From Epiperipatus broadwayi (Eukaryota; Onychophora; Udeonychophora; Euonychophora; Peripatidae): a DNA stretch of 64,000 bases. Under the pieces are notes generated by a model. The model saw nothing but the letters and a program-made list of their open reading frames with translations. It did no database searches and was not told where the DNA came from. Made by a program: the position numbers and the translations under genes. Below, piece after piece: positions 47,801 to 58,437 of the stretch. Location of the stretch: NCBI GenBank assembly GCA_028023455.1, contig JAQFVV010012400.1, positions 13,523,748 through 13,587,747 of the forward strand, in the 5' to 3' direction. The first letter of the stretch is position 1. Each line of letters begins with the position of its first letter.

Positions 47801-49716
47801 CTTTCTCTTCGAGCATCGCAAATATACAAATTTCCACATACATACAATTTTATTTTAAAATTCAAAATCAAAACATTATTTCATATAATGTTATATCACG
47901 AATTAATGTATTTTGTTTTCCCTATCGCTATCTAAAACTTAATGTTTAACTTAGATTAGTAAAGAAAATAATTCAAACCATAATCACATATTTTTCTGAC
48001 GGTAAATCTTGGTTAGTCCCATAATATTTATTATTTCTTCTTTTGTCCGAATGTTCTCCTTTACGCTTATTAAAGTTTTAAATAAATTAGTTCATTTAAT
48101 AAACTGTTTAGACGATCTTTAGTTTTAGTGTTTAATCCAAAATTATTAGAAAACATTTTATTTAGTTATCCCACGAAGCTTTTTAATGTTCTGGCAAATA
48201 TTACCTCGTCGCGTTGATGCATCTTTATTTCTAGTTAAACTACAATTATTTAATAATTACGGTACCAATTGCGTTTTCCATGGATCCAATATTTTATATT
48301 TCTCTTCTGTAAAATTTTTTTTTTTTTCTTTAGGCAAGTGTTTTCCTTGGTAAACTTCACTTTCATTCATTATTATTTTATATACACTACTTTCGATCTT
48401 TAACTATTTTCTAGAGTATTTTCTCAAGTCATCTTAAAGAAAGCAATTCAAACTATTTCAATATTAAAATTCCTTTTGTCCATCTATTCTTATACGAATA
48501 ATACTTATTTTTATTTTCCATTATCTTCATTAACTTTGCGCACAATGTCCTTTCATTGATTTTATACGCACGAAAGCAGCTTTCATAGTGATATGCTATA
48601 TAAACTATATCAACGAATAATATTAACATATTTGGAACATTATAAAATTTACAACTTGGTTTTAAGAATCTATCCATTTTCTATTGAAAACTCCGATTAT
48701 AGTTCGATAGAATCCACTGGCAGGTTACTGTAAAGTTAGTGAAACATTACTATGAAAAACTTTTTTTTAAAACATTTTATTCTAAGATTCTCTTCGGGTG
48801 ATTTTTAAATTGTCAGTTGGTTTCTTTCAAAGATATTATTAAAATTATAATAAAATTGACTAATAAATTGAAGAAAAAAAAAAATTAGAGAGCTTAAAAT
48901 TTTACCTCTGCTCTGGAGTCAACACATTTTTGTTCTCCCCCATTTATACAATTAGTTGGCGCGATTTTGGTTGTCTGCCAAGATCTATTTTTTATTGGTC
49001 AATCCCTACTTGGATTTATAAACAATTTCTAAAGTTTTAAAATCATGACGTAATAGACTTAAATGTTAACTCATTATTATTTTTAAATCAATTATTATCT
49101 ATTACAATTTAACTACCTTTAAAACAATTTTGAAACAATAATTAATAAAGGTGTATACTACTTAATTTTATTATGATGTGTGACAATTCCATCCACTTCT
49201 ATAATATACTATTTAAATATTTTAATTATTAGTATTAATTTAAACCGGTGCTTATACATAGAATATTTCAGACAGTCACGTAGTCATTTCCGGTGTTTAG
49301 TCTATTTTTATCTGTCTTAATAAATTTGCTACTTATATTATATAAAATAATTATATAAAATTTTGAAAAACAATTTAGAAAAATATAGAATTAGATACAA
49401 TTCTCACCATCACAATATTTATTATTAAATATATCATATTAATCTTTTACTGCTTAATATAATCTATAATTTTAAATACTATATAATATTAATTTTAAAA
49501 TTTTTTAGTAATTGACCATTTATAACCATCATTGACCTATAGAAAAGGGCACAATATATATATAACTTCATCTAAGGCTAAGCTGTTTACATCTTTAAGA
49601 AAATTTATCTATAGACTTCTGCTGGTCCATGAAACCTTATCCTTATTTTTGCCGGTCCGCGAATCCTTATCCTTATTTTTACCTGTCCACAGGTGTGAAA
49701 AAGTTGAGGACCACTG
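44832..49716. mobile_element. 4.9-kb element with hAT termini and non-coding cargo
   Basis: The left end is CAGTGGTCTTCAACCACCGG and the reverse complement of the right end is CAGTGGTCCTCAACTTTTTC, giving inverted repeats that agree over about 15 bp. A perfect 8-bp target duplication flanks them. GGTCCGCGG lies just inside the left end and GGTCC-type 30-bp repeats just inside the right. No transposase motif was found on either strand. The interior (about 45.2-49.5 kb) has far more C than G on the plus strand throughout and fewer homopolymer runs than its surroundings. It may be a non-autonomous hAT that carries another, unrecognised sequence. Confidence 0.75.
49624..49683 (+). repeat. 30-bp subterminal tandem repeat x2
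   Basis: GGTCCATGAAACCTTATCCT and GGTCCGCGAATCCTTATCCT each head a 30-bp unit, followed by a third partial TGTCCACAGG. Subterminal repeats of this kind are common transposase-binding sites in hAT elements. Confidence 0.8.
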
Positions 49717-49724
49717 ATCTAAAA
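49717..49724. repeat. hAT target-site duplication, right
   Basis: ATCTAAAA is identical to 44824-44831. Confidence 0.9.
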
Positions 49725-50339
49725 GATAAAAATCATATCAGATTAATTTTTAAATAAGTAGAATGAAGACAATTTTTTTTTTGATATTGTGGACAAATTT
49801 AGTGGGCTTTTATATAGGTATGTAATTCTATGAAAAAATTATTGTAAATGTTGTAGTAGTATTTATAAAACCTATGAGTAATTGTGTAACAATATTTGCA
49901 GAGTAGAATAAAAGAATAAACCAATACTATTTAATGCATTTATAATGAGTGCTCATTCATGAATACACATAAAATATTAAAATCATCGTATACTGCTTGC
50001 ACATCTATAGAAAGCTTTTATCATAAAGTTTCAGTGTTATGGATTTTAATTTTGATTTTTAAATGCAAAAATTAATTAATTTTTTTAAAAATAGTTTTAT
50101 TTAACTGACATTGGGAAAATGATAGTAGTATGAATTCTTTAAAATTAAATAATGTTTAATAATTAGTTTTTACTATGAATATTGGTTATCAATTTAGAAT
50201 GTATTCTATACATTGCCAAGGGGAGTCTCAAAACCATTGCTGTCACAATGAAGCGATAAACGATTTTAAATAATATTCCAAAATTAATAGTGAAGTAGTT
50301 ACAGATATTTTTTTCAGTCCAAAGAAAATCTTCAAATTT
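49725..50339. other. Unassigned AT-rich stretch
   Basis: Nothing recognisable. Confidence 0.4.
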
Positions 50340-52165
50340 TATCCCAAATTTACAAAAAAGAATTTGTATTTTATTACAGTTAAAAAATAAATTAACAAAT
50401 AAAACATGATATTGGTATTATTTCAAATTAAAGCAAGCAATATTATTTTGCTGCTAACATGGCGGCAATAAGTTCACATTGTATTACAATTAGAACATAT
50501 TAAATTTCATTTAAAGTAACAAATCAAACATACTGGTATCATTTTAAATTAAAGCGAAGAATATTTATTTTGTAAGTTCGTATTGTATTATAATTACAAC
50601 ATTAAATTAATTTTAGAATGTTATAAAACAACTTTCAAAATAAAGTGGCAAGGAATATTTATTTAATATTGATTATTAAATAGCAAATACATTTTTTTAT
50701 TATCGGAAAGTGGAGAAGATCTATTTCTCTGTATCCTTCGTATGGTCTTAGAAAAGGAAAAGAAAAAAAGTGACTGAAGTTCACATTTGACTTCATGATG
50801 TCAGAAGGGACAAAAAAGGTTTGGACAAACTCTTTATCTTAAAGTGATAAAAAAAACCAAAAAAAAATAAAAGGTAAAAGATAATGCACTTGTGACTTGA
50901 AAATGAAAGCTGTCAAAAAACAATGTGCTGAGTATTGTCCTTTTTATCTATTCATTCTGTCTGTCCTTTATCTACTTATCTATTCAAAAATGTATCTGTT
51001 TACCTACCCGTCCAATCATTTATTAGAAATCTATTTATTTATATAGTACAGTTAGAAAATATTCAAATTATTTTCTTAATTAGCAATTAAAACATAGTAT
51101 TGGCTTTGTTTCAAATTAAAGTGATGAATATTTATTTTAGAATCCTTATTGTACTACAAATTAAACAACTTACAAATTTAAGCGGTTATAAATATTTTTT
51201 TAGTGTTGATTATCGAACAGTAAATTCATTTTATTATCTGAAAGTGGAGAAGGTCTACTTCTCTATATTTTCCTCATAGTCTTTCTCATGATGTCAGAGG
51301 GGCAAACTTGTGATCTTAAGTCAATAAAAACCAAATAAAATTGAAACTGAGAAAAAATAATGCACTCATGTTTTGAAAATGAAAAATATATTAAAAAAAA
51401 AAAAATTAATCTGTCCACCTATCTAATTATCTATCTATCAATTAACAAATAAAGATCTGTAAATGTTTTTTTTTTTAATTTTATTTTTATGTTTATTAGT
51501 TAATTTGATTGATGAATAAATTAGATCAGTGAATAGATTGATTAGTTTTTTTTATAGCTTTCATTTTCAAGTAATGAGTGCACTATTTTTAACCTGCTTT
51601 AATTTTTTTTTTTGCCACCTTAAAACTATGAATTTGTTCAAAATTTTTTTTTTGCTCTCTCTCTCTCTCTCTCTCTCTCTGACATCACAAAGTCAAATGT
51701 GAACCAGGGCATTTTTTCTTCATGAATAGAATATGGAAGAGGAAACCTTACTCATTTTCAGGTAATTAAAAAATGTATTTACTGTTCAATAATCAATATT
51801 AAATAAACCCTCATCGCATCTTTAATATGAATGTTGTTTTATAACATAATAAAATTAATTTAATATGTTCTATTTATAGTGCAAAATCAATTCTAAAATA
51901 AATATTTCTAGATTTAATTTGAAATGATTCCAATACCATATTTTATTTGTTATTTTTTGCTACTTTATTTTCTTTTTGTAGTAAAATATGAAGTCTTTTT
52001 TTAGTTTAAATGTAATTTGATATGTTCTAATTGTAGTACAATATGAAATCATTGCTATGTTAGTAGTAAAATAAATATTTCTCACTTTGATTTGAAATGA
52101 TGTAAGTATCATGTTTTATTTGTTAATTTATTTTTTAATTGTAAAATATGTTTTTTTTTTAAAAA
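50340..52165. repeat. 1.8-kb foldback element with internal duplications
   Basis: Left-side blocks (50340-50930, repeated in diverged form at 51060-51390) reappear in inverted order at 51540-51975 and again at 51990-52160. Matching landmarks are AACAAATAAAACATGATA against TATCATGTTTTATTTGTTA at the outer edges, TTCAAATTAAAGYGAWGAATA, and ATAATGCACTTGTGACTTGA. The whole forms a composite long inverted repeat with about two units per arm around a centre at about 51.40-51.54 kb. It has no open frame. Confidence 0.75.
51653..51681 (+). repeat. (CT)n microsatellite
   Basis: About 14 CT units within the right arm of the foldback element. Confidence 0.95.
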
Positions 52166-52475
52166 TTTAGAATCAAAGTTGAATTTTTTTATTTGGAGTG
52201 AGAAAAATATAGGGAATACTTAATTATTAATTTTTGGGATATTATCTAAGATTGTATATTGCTTGGGTGTGTCAGAAATTGTTTTGGAGCTCCCTGTTAT
52301 CAAAAATGGCATAGAGTGCATTCTAAACTGATATCTCTTATTGTCTTAAATTAATCTGTTTTCAGTATAAAGAAAATATCCTTATTTATACATCATTTTC
52401 ATCTTTTAAGGAATAAATTTTTGCTTGCTTTTATCATGTGAATAGTTAACCCTTTATATACAAATATATTTCTTA
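52166..52475. other. Unassigned stretch
   Basis: No feature recognised between the foldback element and the PLE pair. Confidence 0.4.
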
Positions 52476-52479
52476 AAAA

Positions 52480-53526
52480 TTAAATACTGCCTAATGCTAT
52501 ACTAGCAATTAAAAATATAGAAATTCATATAACACTATAATACTAGCCAAACAACAAAATTACACAACCATGGTTTTATCTGTTAACAAATAGACCTTCT
52601 CAACTAAACATACAACATATATATATACACAAAACAATGTAGTCTTTTTATCATTTAAAAACCAACTTCCTTTAATATCAAAGAATATCTTTGTGAGATT
52701 GATGACCTCAGATTCAAAAAATTTTATCATCAAAGTTCTTTTATTCCACTTTTTTCATAAAATATAATCTGTATTGTCAAATAATATTTTATGACCTATA
52801 TTTAATTCATGAATATACAAATCTAGGTTTTGATATCTGTTTTACCCTCAACTCTTATGAACTTGAACTTTTTCATTAAGATTTAATTTATTCTGACCTA
52901 TATAAATTTTATGACAACTGCAAGATATTTTATAAACTACTCCAGGAATAGGTTTGTAATCAATCGACTGTTTTAATGTATTTAGTAATGAATTTAAATT
53001 CAGGCCTTTCTTCCAGACCACATTCATAATACCCAATAAAAAGCTGTTCTTATAAATCAATTTATTAATTGATGCCGTATAGGGCAAAGAAATAAACTTT
53101 ATTCACACTCAATTAAATCTTTATTATTAACCGGTTTATAGATATTTTTATTATATATAAAAATATAAAAATTTATTCCTAATAAATCCATGATTATTTC
53201 CTAACTCAATATAGTCAGAAGCAAATTGACTCCTCTGAATATGACTTATTTTCAAAATTATTAAGTCTTCTATTCCTATAACAAAATTACAATAAAGAAA
53301 ATTTTTTATGTAACTAAAAGGTTGATAACTGTCTGGTCTTATCATATTTTTTAAATTTTTTGCTTTATTAAAATGATTACAAAATAAAACATTATCAACT
53401 TTATCAATACTTAAATCTAAAAATTTCAACTTATCAAATTCATAGTATCCCATTCTATAGGAAATTTAATATTATAACCAAAAGCATTCTAATCTATTAA
53501 AAAAATCCTTCAATTTATCTTCTTGT
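52480..53526 (-). mobile_element. PLE copy, left arm of head-to-head pair (broken)
   Basis: Minus-strand PLE. The RT end reads KLKFLDLSIDKVDNVLFCNH (near 53430), then MIRPDSYQPFSYIK, the 'tyRKPTxxxxYixxxSxHP' region. A second open frame (53087-52848) holds the linker and the GIY-YIG core GVVYKISCSCHKIYIGQNKL, with IYIG preserved but the following R lost. A tail with a hammerhead-like block (52571-52604) follows. Stops separate the two coding parts. Confidence 0.8.
52571..52604 (-). ncRNA. Hammerhead-like motif in PLE tail (degenerate)
   Basis: On the minus strand TTGAGAA is followed by GGTCTATTTGTTAACAGATA and AAACC. The stem TCT...AGA encloses the self-complementary TGTTAACA, and AAAACC stands for GAAAC. 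The same block occurs at 564-592 and 54436-54465. Confidence 0.4.
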
Positions 53527-53548
53527 GATGTTGATGATAGTTTATTAT
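53527..53548. other. Spacer at the centre of the PLE inverted pair
   Basis: About 22 bp (TGATGTTGATGATAGTTTATTA and neighbours) separate the reverse-complementary heads TCCTTCAATTTATCTTCTTG and CAAGAAGATAAATTGAAGGA. Confidence 0.7.
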
Positions 53549-54545
53549 GCAAGAAGATAAATTGAAGGATTTTTTGATAGATTGAATGCTTTTTATTTGT
53601 TGAGGGGGGGGGATACAATTGAATTTGGTATGTTGAAATTTTAAGATTTAAGTGTTGATAAAGTTGATAATGTTTTATTTTATAGTCATTTTATTAAAAC
53701 AAAACATTTAAGAAATATGATAAGACCAGATAGTTATCAACCTTTTACTCATAAGAAACTTTCTTTACTGAATTTTTGTTATAGGAATAGAAGGTTTAAT
53801 AATTTTGAAAATAATAGTTATATTCAGAGGAGTCAATTTACTTTTGATTATATTGAGTTGGAATATAATCATAAACTTATTAGGAATATTATATTTAATA
53901 AAAATATTTACAAATCAGTTAATAATAAAGATTTAATTGATAGTGTGGGTAAAGAATGTACTTCTTTGCCCTATAAGGCATCAATTAGTAAATTGATTTA
54001 TAAAAATAGTTTTTTATTGGGTGGTATAAAAGTGGCCTGGAAGAAAAACCTGAATTTAAACTCATTATGAATATTTCAAAGCAATCAACTGCAAATCTAT
54101 TTCTGGGGTAGTTTATAAGATACCTTGCAGTTGTCATAAAATTTATATACCAGAGTAAATTAAGTCTTAATGAAAGAATTAAAGTTCATAAAAGTAGAGT
54201 TAAAAACCAGATATCAAAATTTAGCTTTGTATATTTATGAACTGAATACAGGTCATAAAATATTTGACATTGCAGAGGTTATCTTTTATGAAAAAAGTGA
54301 ATTGAAAAGTTGACCATAAAATTTTTTGAATCTCATGAAAACATCCTTTCATATTAAAGGAAGTCAGTTTTTGAAGTGAATGATGGGAAGACTATTTTGT
54401 TTTGTATATATATGTTGTATGATTAGCTGAATTTCATTTGAGGTCTATTTGTTAATAAATGAAACCATAATTGTGAAAGAATTTTGATAAAATTTTGTTC
54501 TTTTGGCTTGTATTGTAGTGTTATATAAATTTCTATTTTATATAT
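53549..54545 (+). mobile_element. PLE copy, right arm of head-to-head pair (broken)
   Basis: Plus-strand PLE of the same family as the left arm. The open frame 53717-54070 holds MIRPDSYQPFTHKKLSL, then SQFTFDYIELEYNHKLIRNI, the linker ALPYKASISKLIYKNSFLLG-like region and WKKNLNLNSL. After a frameshift the nuclease appears as VVYKIPCSCHKIYI (about 54108-54155). A hammerhead-like block (54436-54465) and an AT-rich tail follow. A poly-G run (53604-53612) interrupts the RT end. Confidence 0.8.
54436..54465 (+). ncRNA. Hammerhead-like motif in PLE tail (degenerate)
   Basis: ATTTGAGG, then an ATTT/AAAT stem with a short loop (54447-54460), then GAAAC (54461-54465). The GAAAC core is intact but the CUGAUGA box is not. 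Confidence 0.45.
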
Positions 54546-57500
54546 ATTTGTATATATTATAACGGTATACATATATGCCATTATATCACTGTCAAATAAT
54601 AAAAGAAATATCCATTAATAAAATCATTCAAATAGAAATTTAAAAAATTATTAAATATATTTAAATCAATATATAATAATTGCACAGATGGCAAACTTAA
54701 ATAATTACTTAAAAGTAAGTTAAAGGAAAAATCTAAAAATAAAAGATTCTTTTTTTTAAAGTAATGTAAAAGAAAATAATAAAAACTTAATTATTTTCTA
54801 TTCAAAAATTATGACTAAATCTTAGTAGAATGGAAATGATTTTTTTATTTAAATGAAATGATTTAATAGCAAATAGGCCCCTTGGGGGCATTTAATTGAT
54901 CAGTCAGATAAGAAATCAAAAATAATGCCTAGTAGTAAAATCTGATGTTCCTGCTCAAAAGTCAATGTGAATGAACACATGATCCACAAAGAAAATCATC
55001 ATCGCCAATAAGATCAGCATGAAGCCAGGCAAGATCAATCCTGGAATTTGATGATAAGGAATTCAAAACGACATAAAAGGGAAGAAAAAACTTTGGTTAA
55101 GTGGAGTTTTATTCTTTTATATTGCTCTTGTTGATTATTTAATTTAAGCATATTTATGTGTATTGTGGACCTCAAAAACATGAGTTACATAATAAATTAA
55201 TTTCCCATATTTGCACCAGCTGAGTCGATCCTCCAGAATGATGGTTTCTGAAAATCAGCAAACAACGGACTGGTCTTTCCGAAAACAATATTAATACTAA
55301 ATGGTCTTTGATTGGAAATGTGCAACGCATCATGGATTGCCAAGATGGACTTCGAATAAACCTACAGCCATGGAAAGTATGAACTTTAATAATCTAAAAT
55401 AAGAACTTTTCAAATACTTAAACCTAAACAGTACCTAACCCATGAAGTGGTGAATCTGTAATGCAGATTTGCACTTCATGGGCCATCAACCTATTTAACC
55501 ACCAAATGGGGTTCAAACCCATTTCCGCACATGTTTGGACAATATAGAGAGTCAGCACGCACATCCACGTAACTCTCCCTGATCCTAAATAATCATTTAA
55601 ATAAGTAATATTGATATTTAGAATTATAAATTTAATTATAATTAAAATCCCTTAAATAATATGTAGAATCGTGTATATGCATTCACATATATGCAGCGGA
55701 TATGTATATGTGATGTAAATATTAATATTATTTGTTTAATATTTTATTATATATATTTATTTCTATTTAATGTAAGATGGTAGGAGAGTATGATGCAATA
55801 TTTTGGAAGGTTCTCGAAGGTACTTAAAGTAATGGATAGTATATTGAACAATAGAGAAATCCATTAGTCAAAACTAGCAAAATCGCTCTATTGAATTAAA
55901 TTTAGTTTAAAATATTTTAATTAAAATTATAGTTATGGAAATGTATTTCGAAACTAGAAATGGATTCAAACAATACCTTCAAGGGTCTATCAATGTTTTG
56001 CATCTTCTATTGCACTAAAACAAAAGTACATTTTCTGATGATAGAGATCACACGGGGTAAGTTGGTATCCGCATTGCATTCCTGGAAAAGGCTCATTTTT
56101 CCACCAAGAAAAACAGATTTATTTTTGAACTTGGTTGCTAAGCCTAATCCATCTCTCAAGTTTTTAACATTATGATAGCTGAGTAGAGAGACTAAATTCA
56201 CCTTTTCCGATCTTTCCAAGATCGTCTCCATGCCATACTGCTGTACTCTAGTTACAAACCAATGGATTGCCTTTAAATGCTATTAAAAGTGAATTCAGAA
56301 CAGAATGCTACCTTTATTTTAATGAAATAAGGACCATCTGTACTCCAATATACATTACCTCCAAAGAACATGGATCTCTCAAGCCTTCACGCCATCACGT
56401 TAGAAGGTAATCCTCAATACTGCCTTAAAGACTCATCTAATTTGCTATAATTATCTATTTGGTTCTATTTAACTTTATAAATGCATGTCTGTCTATGTTA
56501 ACGTGTTGGTAATCTAAGGCCAGCTGTATTACTTATAATTAATCTTTAATGACTCTATAACCCTGTCAAATCTATATGTAATCTATTACTTCTATTTCAC
56601 ATCTCAATTTTATTATATATTTTAGTGCGGTACAATTTTGTTATTAGTAGTATTTTACAATTATGCATTTTTTTTTAAACTGTCAATTATATGCCAATCT
56701 AACCCAATCTCGCGAGCGTGTCTACTAGTATTATAAATCCCATTATTCAGGGGATATTTCTTTAATTTATTTATGATAAACGCTTGCTGGGTTTGATAAT
56801 GACTAAATAATGCTATATGCTTAAAGGCATATTATTAAATGCTGCTATAATATTCATTATTAATTATAAACACTATTAATAAATTTTTACTTACGATATT
56901 TAAAATATTATTGATGACCATCATTTATTTGATTATTATAATGAAATAACCATTTACTTGTAGTGCCTAAGAGCATAACAATTAATAAATATTGTTTTAC
57001 TTATTACAAATGTATACAGGACTCGCTTAATGAAGGGATAATATATTCATTATTATTATGACATTCACATAGTTATTTTAATAATAGTTATTTCATAGTT
57101 GGTTTAGTATATAAATCATGCCATTACACTTGATCTTAGTTTATATTTAAGCTTTAATTATTCAGATGTCATTAGTGATGTAATTACTTTATTTCCAGCG
57201 TTGCTAGCATAGGTCAGCCTTTGTAATTTTATATTTTGCTTTGTCATTATGGGATTGTCAGGAACTCCAAATCCCTTCCTTCGTAACTTCATGTTTTAGT
57301 ATGGCATTGGTTATGCCCTAGAACAAAATTTGGATTGAGTAGCATACGCTCACTGGATAGCCAGCCCTCTGCATCTTCCTACCTTCCTCCTCTCCAAGTA
57401 TCGCTCAGCCAAAAGAGTGGGCATACTTTTATTAAATGATGAAGCATCTCGTCAGACGGAAATGGATCAAAACCCTTATTGCTGATGCTCATGCTAGTAC

Positions 57501-58015
57501 CGCCATTTATAAATATTTTAGATTTATTCCTAAGCCACATCTATAAGTCATAATGCTGTGATATCACTAAACCATTTATTACTTATATAAGGCTAAGGTT
57601 TTAGCCTTGTGTAAGTATTACTTGCTGACATCGCGCTTAATAGGAATTAATATATAAACCATTTATTATTCATTAATTTTCTTATATTCAGAATGTTGCG
57701 AGTAAGCTTGCATTCAAGCTATTTCCATTGCGTGAGCAATTCCCAGATGCATATAGAATTTATTCTTCTATTTATAAGTATAAACTTTATCGCTTTATGC
57801 AAACTGTTATCTTGATTATGCAAACATTCACGTATTAAAGTCTTTTATTGTAAACAACTTTGCTATCCTTCCATTTAATAATTTTAACAAATGCCTATTA
57901 GTGAATTATTTGTATTTTGATTATATATATGTATTTATCACATGATCGAAGTGGCATCAATCATGTCTTGATTATGTATGTTTTAAGTCAGCTATAATTA
58001 TAGACAGCAAGGTGT
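54546..58015. other. Unassigned region, G+C slightly raised
   Basis: No transposon or host gene was recognised. Notable points are a hairpin CCCATGAAGTG/CACTTCATGGG at 55440-55485, overlapping open frames of about 70 codons at 55960-56231 on both strands without family motifs, a patch of higher G+C at 57250-57480, and another small hairpin AAGGCTAA/TTAGCCTT near 57590-57608. It could hold an old LTR element or non-coding exons. Confidence 0.35.
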
Positions 58016-58113
58016 CTAGATGTATTTTTATATTGGACTATTTTCATCATCTAATATGTGTGTTGAATGTCTTTAGAAAATTTAATTTTTATTTAAATAT
58101 TCCAAATACATTC

Positions 58114-58278
58114 AACTGTTAGTAATATCACTGCAAATAGGCTATATGCACCAACGGTTAGTAATATCACAGCAAACAAGTTAATATATGCACCAACTGT
58201 TAGTAATATCACAGCAAACAAGTTAGTATATACACTAACTGTTAATAATGTAAACAGGTTAGTATATGCACAATGTTC
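58114..58278 (-). repeat. 42-bp tandem repeat, about 4 units
   Basis: Units with the core GTTAGTAATATCACAGCAAA recur every 41-42 bp, with one unit shortened. They match the two units at 30169-30252. Because 42 is a multiple of three, the array gives a spurious open frame with a repeating 14-residue pattern (LFAVILLTV). Confidence 0.9.
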
Positions 58279-58313
58279 TGAGAGGTGTATTATTCTCCCC
58301 ACTTTTTCAGGTG
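58276..58313 (-). ncRNA. Hammerhead-like motif (eroded)
   Basis: On the minus strand CTGAAAA is followed by an imperfect GTGGGG-/ACACCTC stem and AGAAC in place of GAAAC. It is aligned with the better motif at 30133-30164. Confidence 0.4.
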
Positions 58314-58437
58314 TTGCTGGCCTGACCAGTGACAGTACTAGCATGGGATTCGAATATTTAAATAAAAATTAAATTTTTTTAAGACATTCAACACACATAT
58401 TAGGTGATGAAAATAGTCCAATATAAAAATACAACTA

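Larger units (their letters stand above)
58018..58437 (-). mobile_element. PLE tail copy (58 kb) flanked by inverted end sequence
   Basis: On the minus strand this repeats the structured tail of the 29.4-kb PLE: tRNA-like B-box end, hammerhead-like motif, 42-bp repeats and end sequence. The end sequence is present on both sides in inverted orientation (58018-58103 and 58352-58437, about 86 bp each), so the unit is bounded by its own inverted tail. No protein part is present. Confidence 0.8.

Noticed and set aside
44832-49716. Mitochondrial insertion as the source of the skewed cargo
   Set aside because: Strong strand skew suggested it, but no mitochondrial protein or rRNA motif could be read on either strand.
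55960-56231. Overlapping open frames on both strands of about 70 codons
   Set aside because: No recognised domain; codons give no preference for either strand. Left as unassigned sequence.
58093-58344. Minus-strand open frame with repeating LFAVILLTV residues that looks like a membrane repeat protein
   Set aside because: It is the translation of the 42-bp tandem repeat in the PLE tail; 42 is divisible by three, so the frame stays open by arithmetic.
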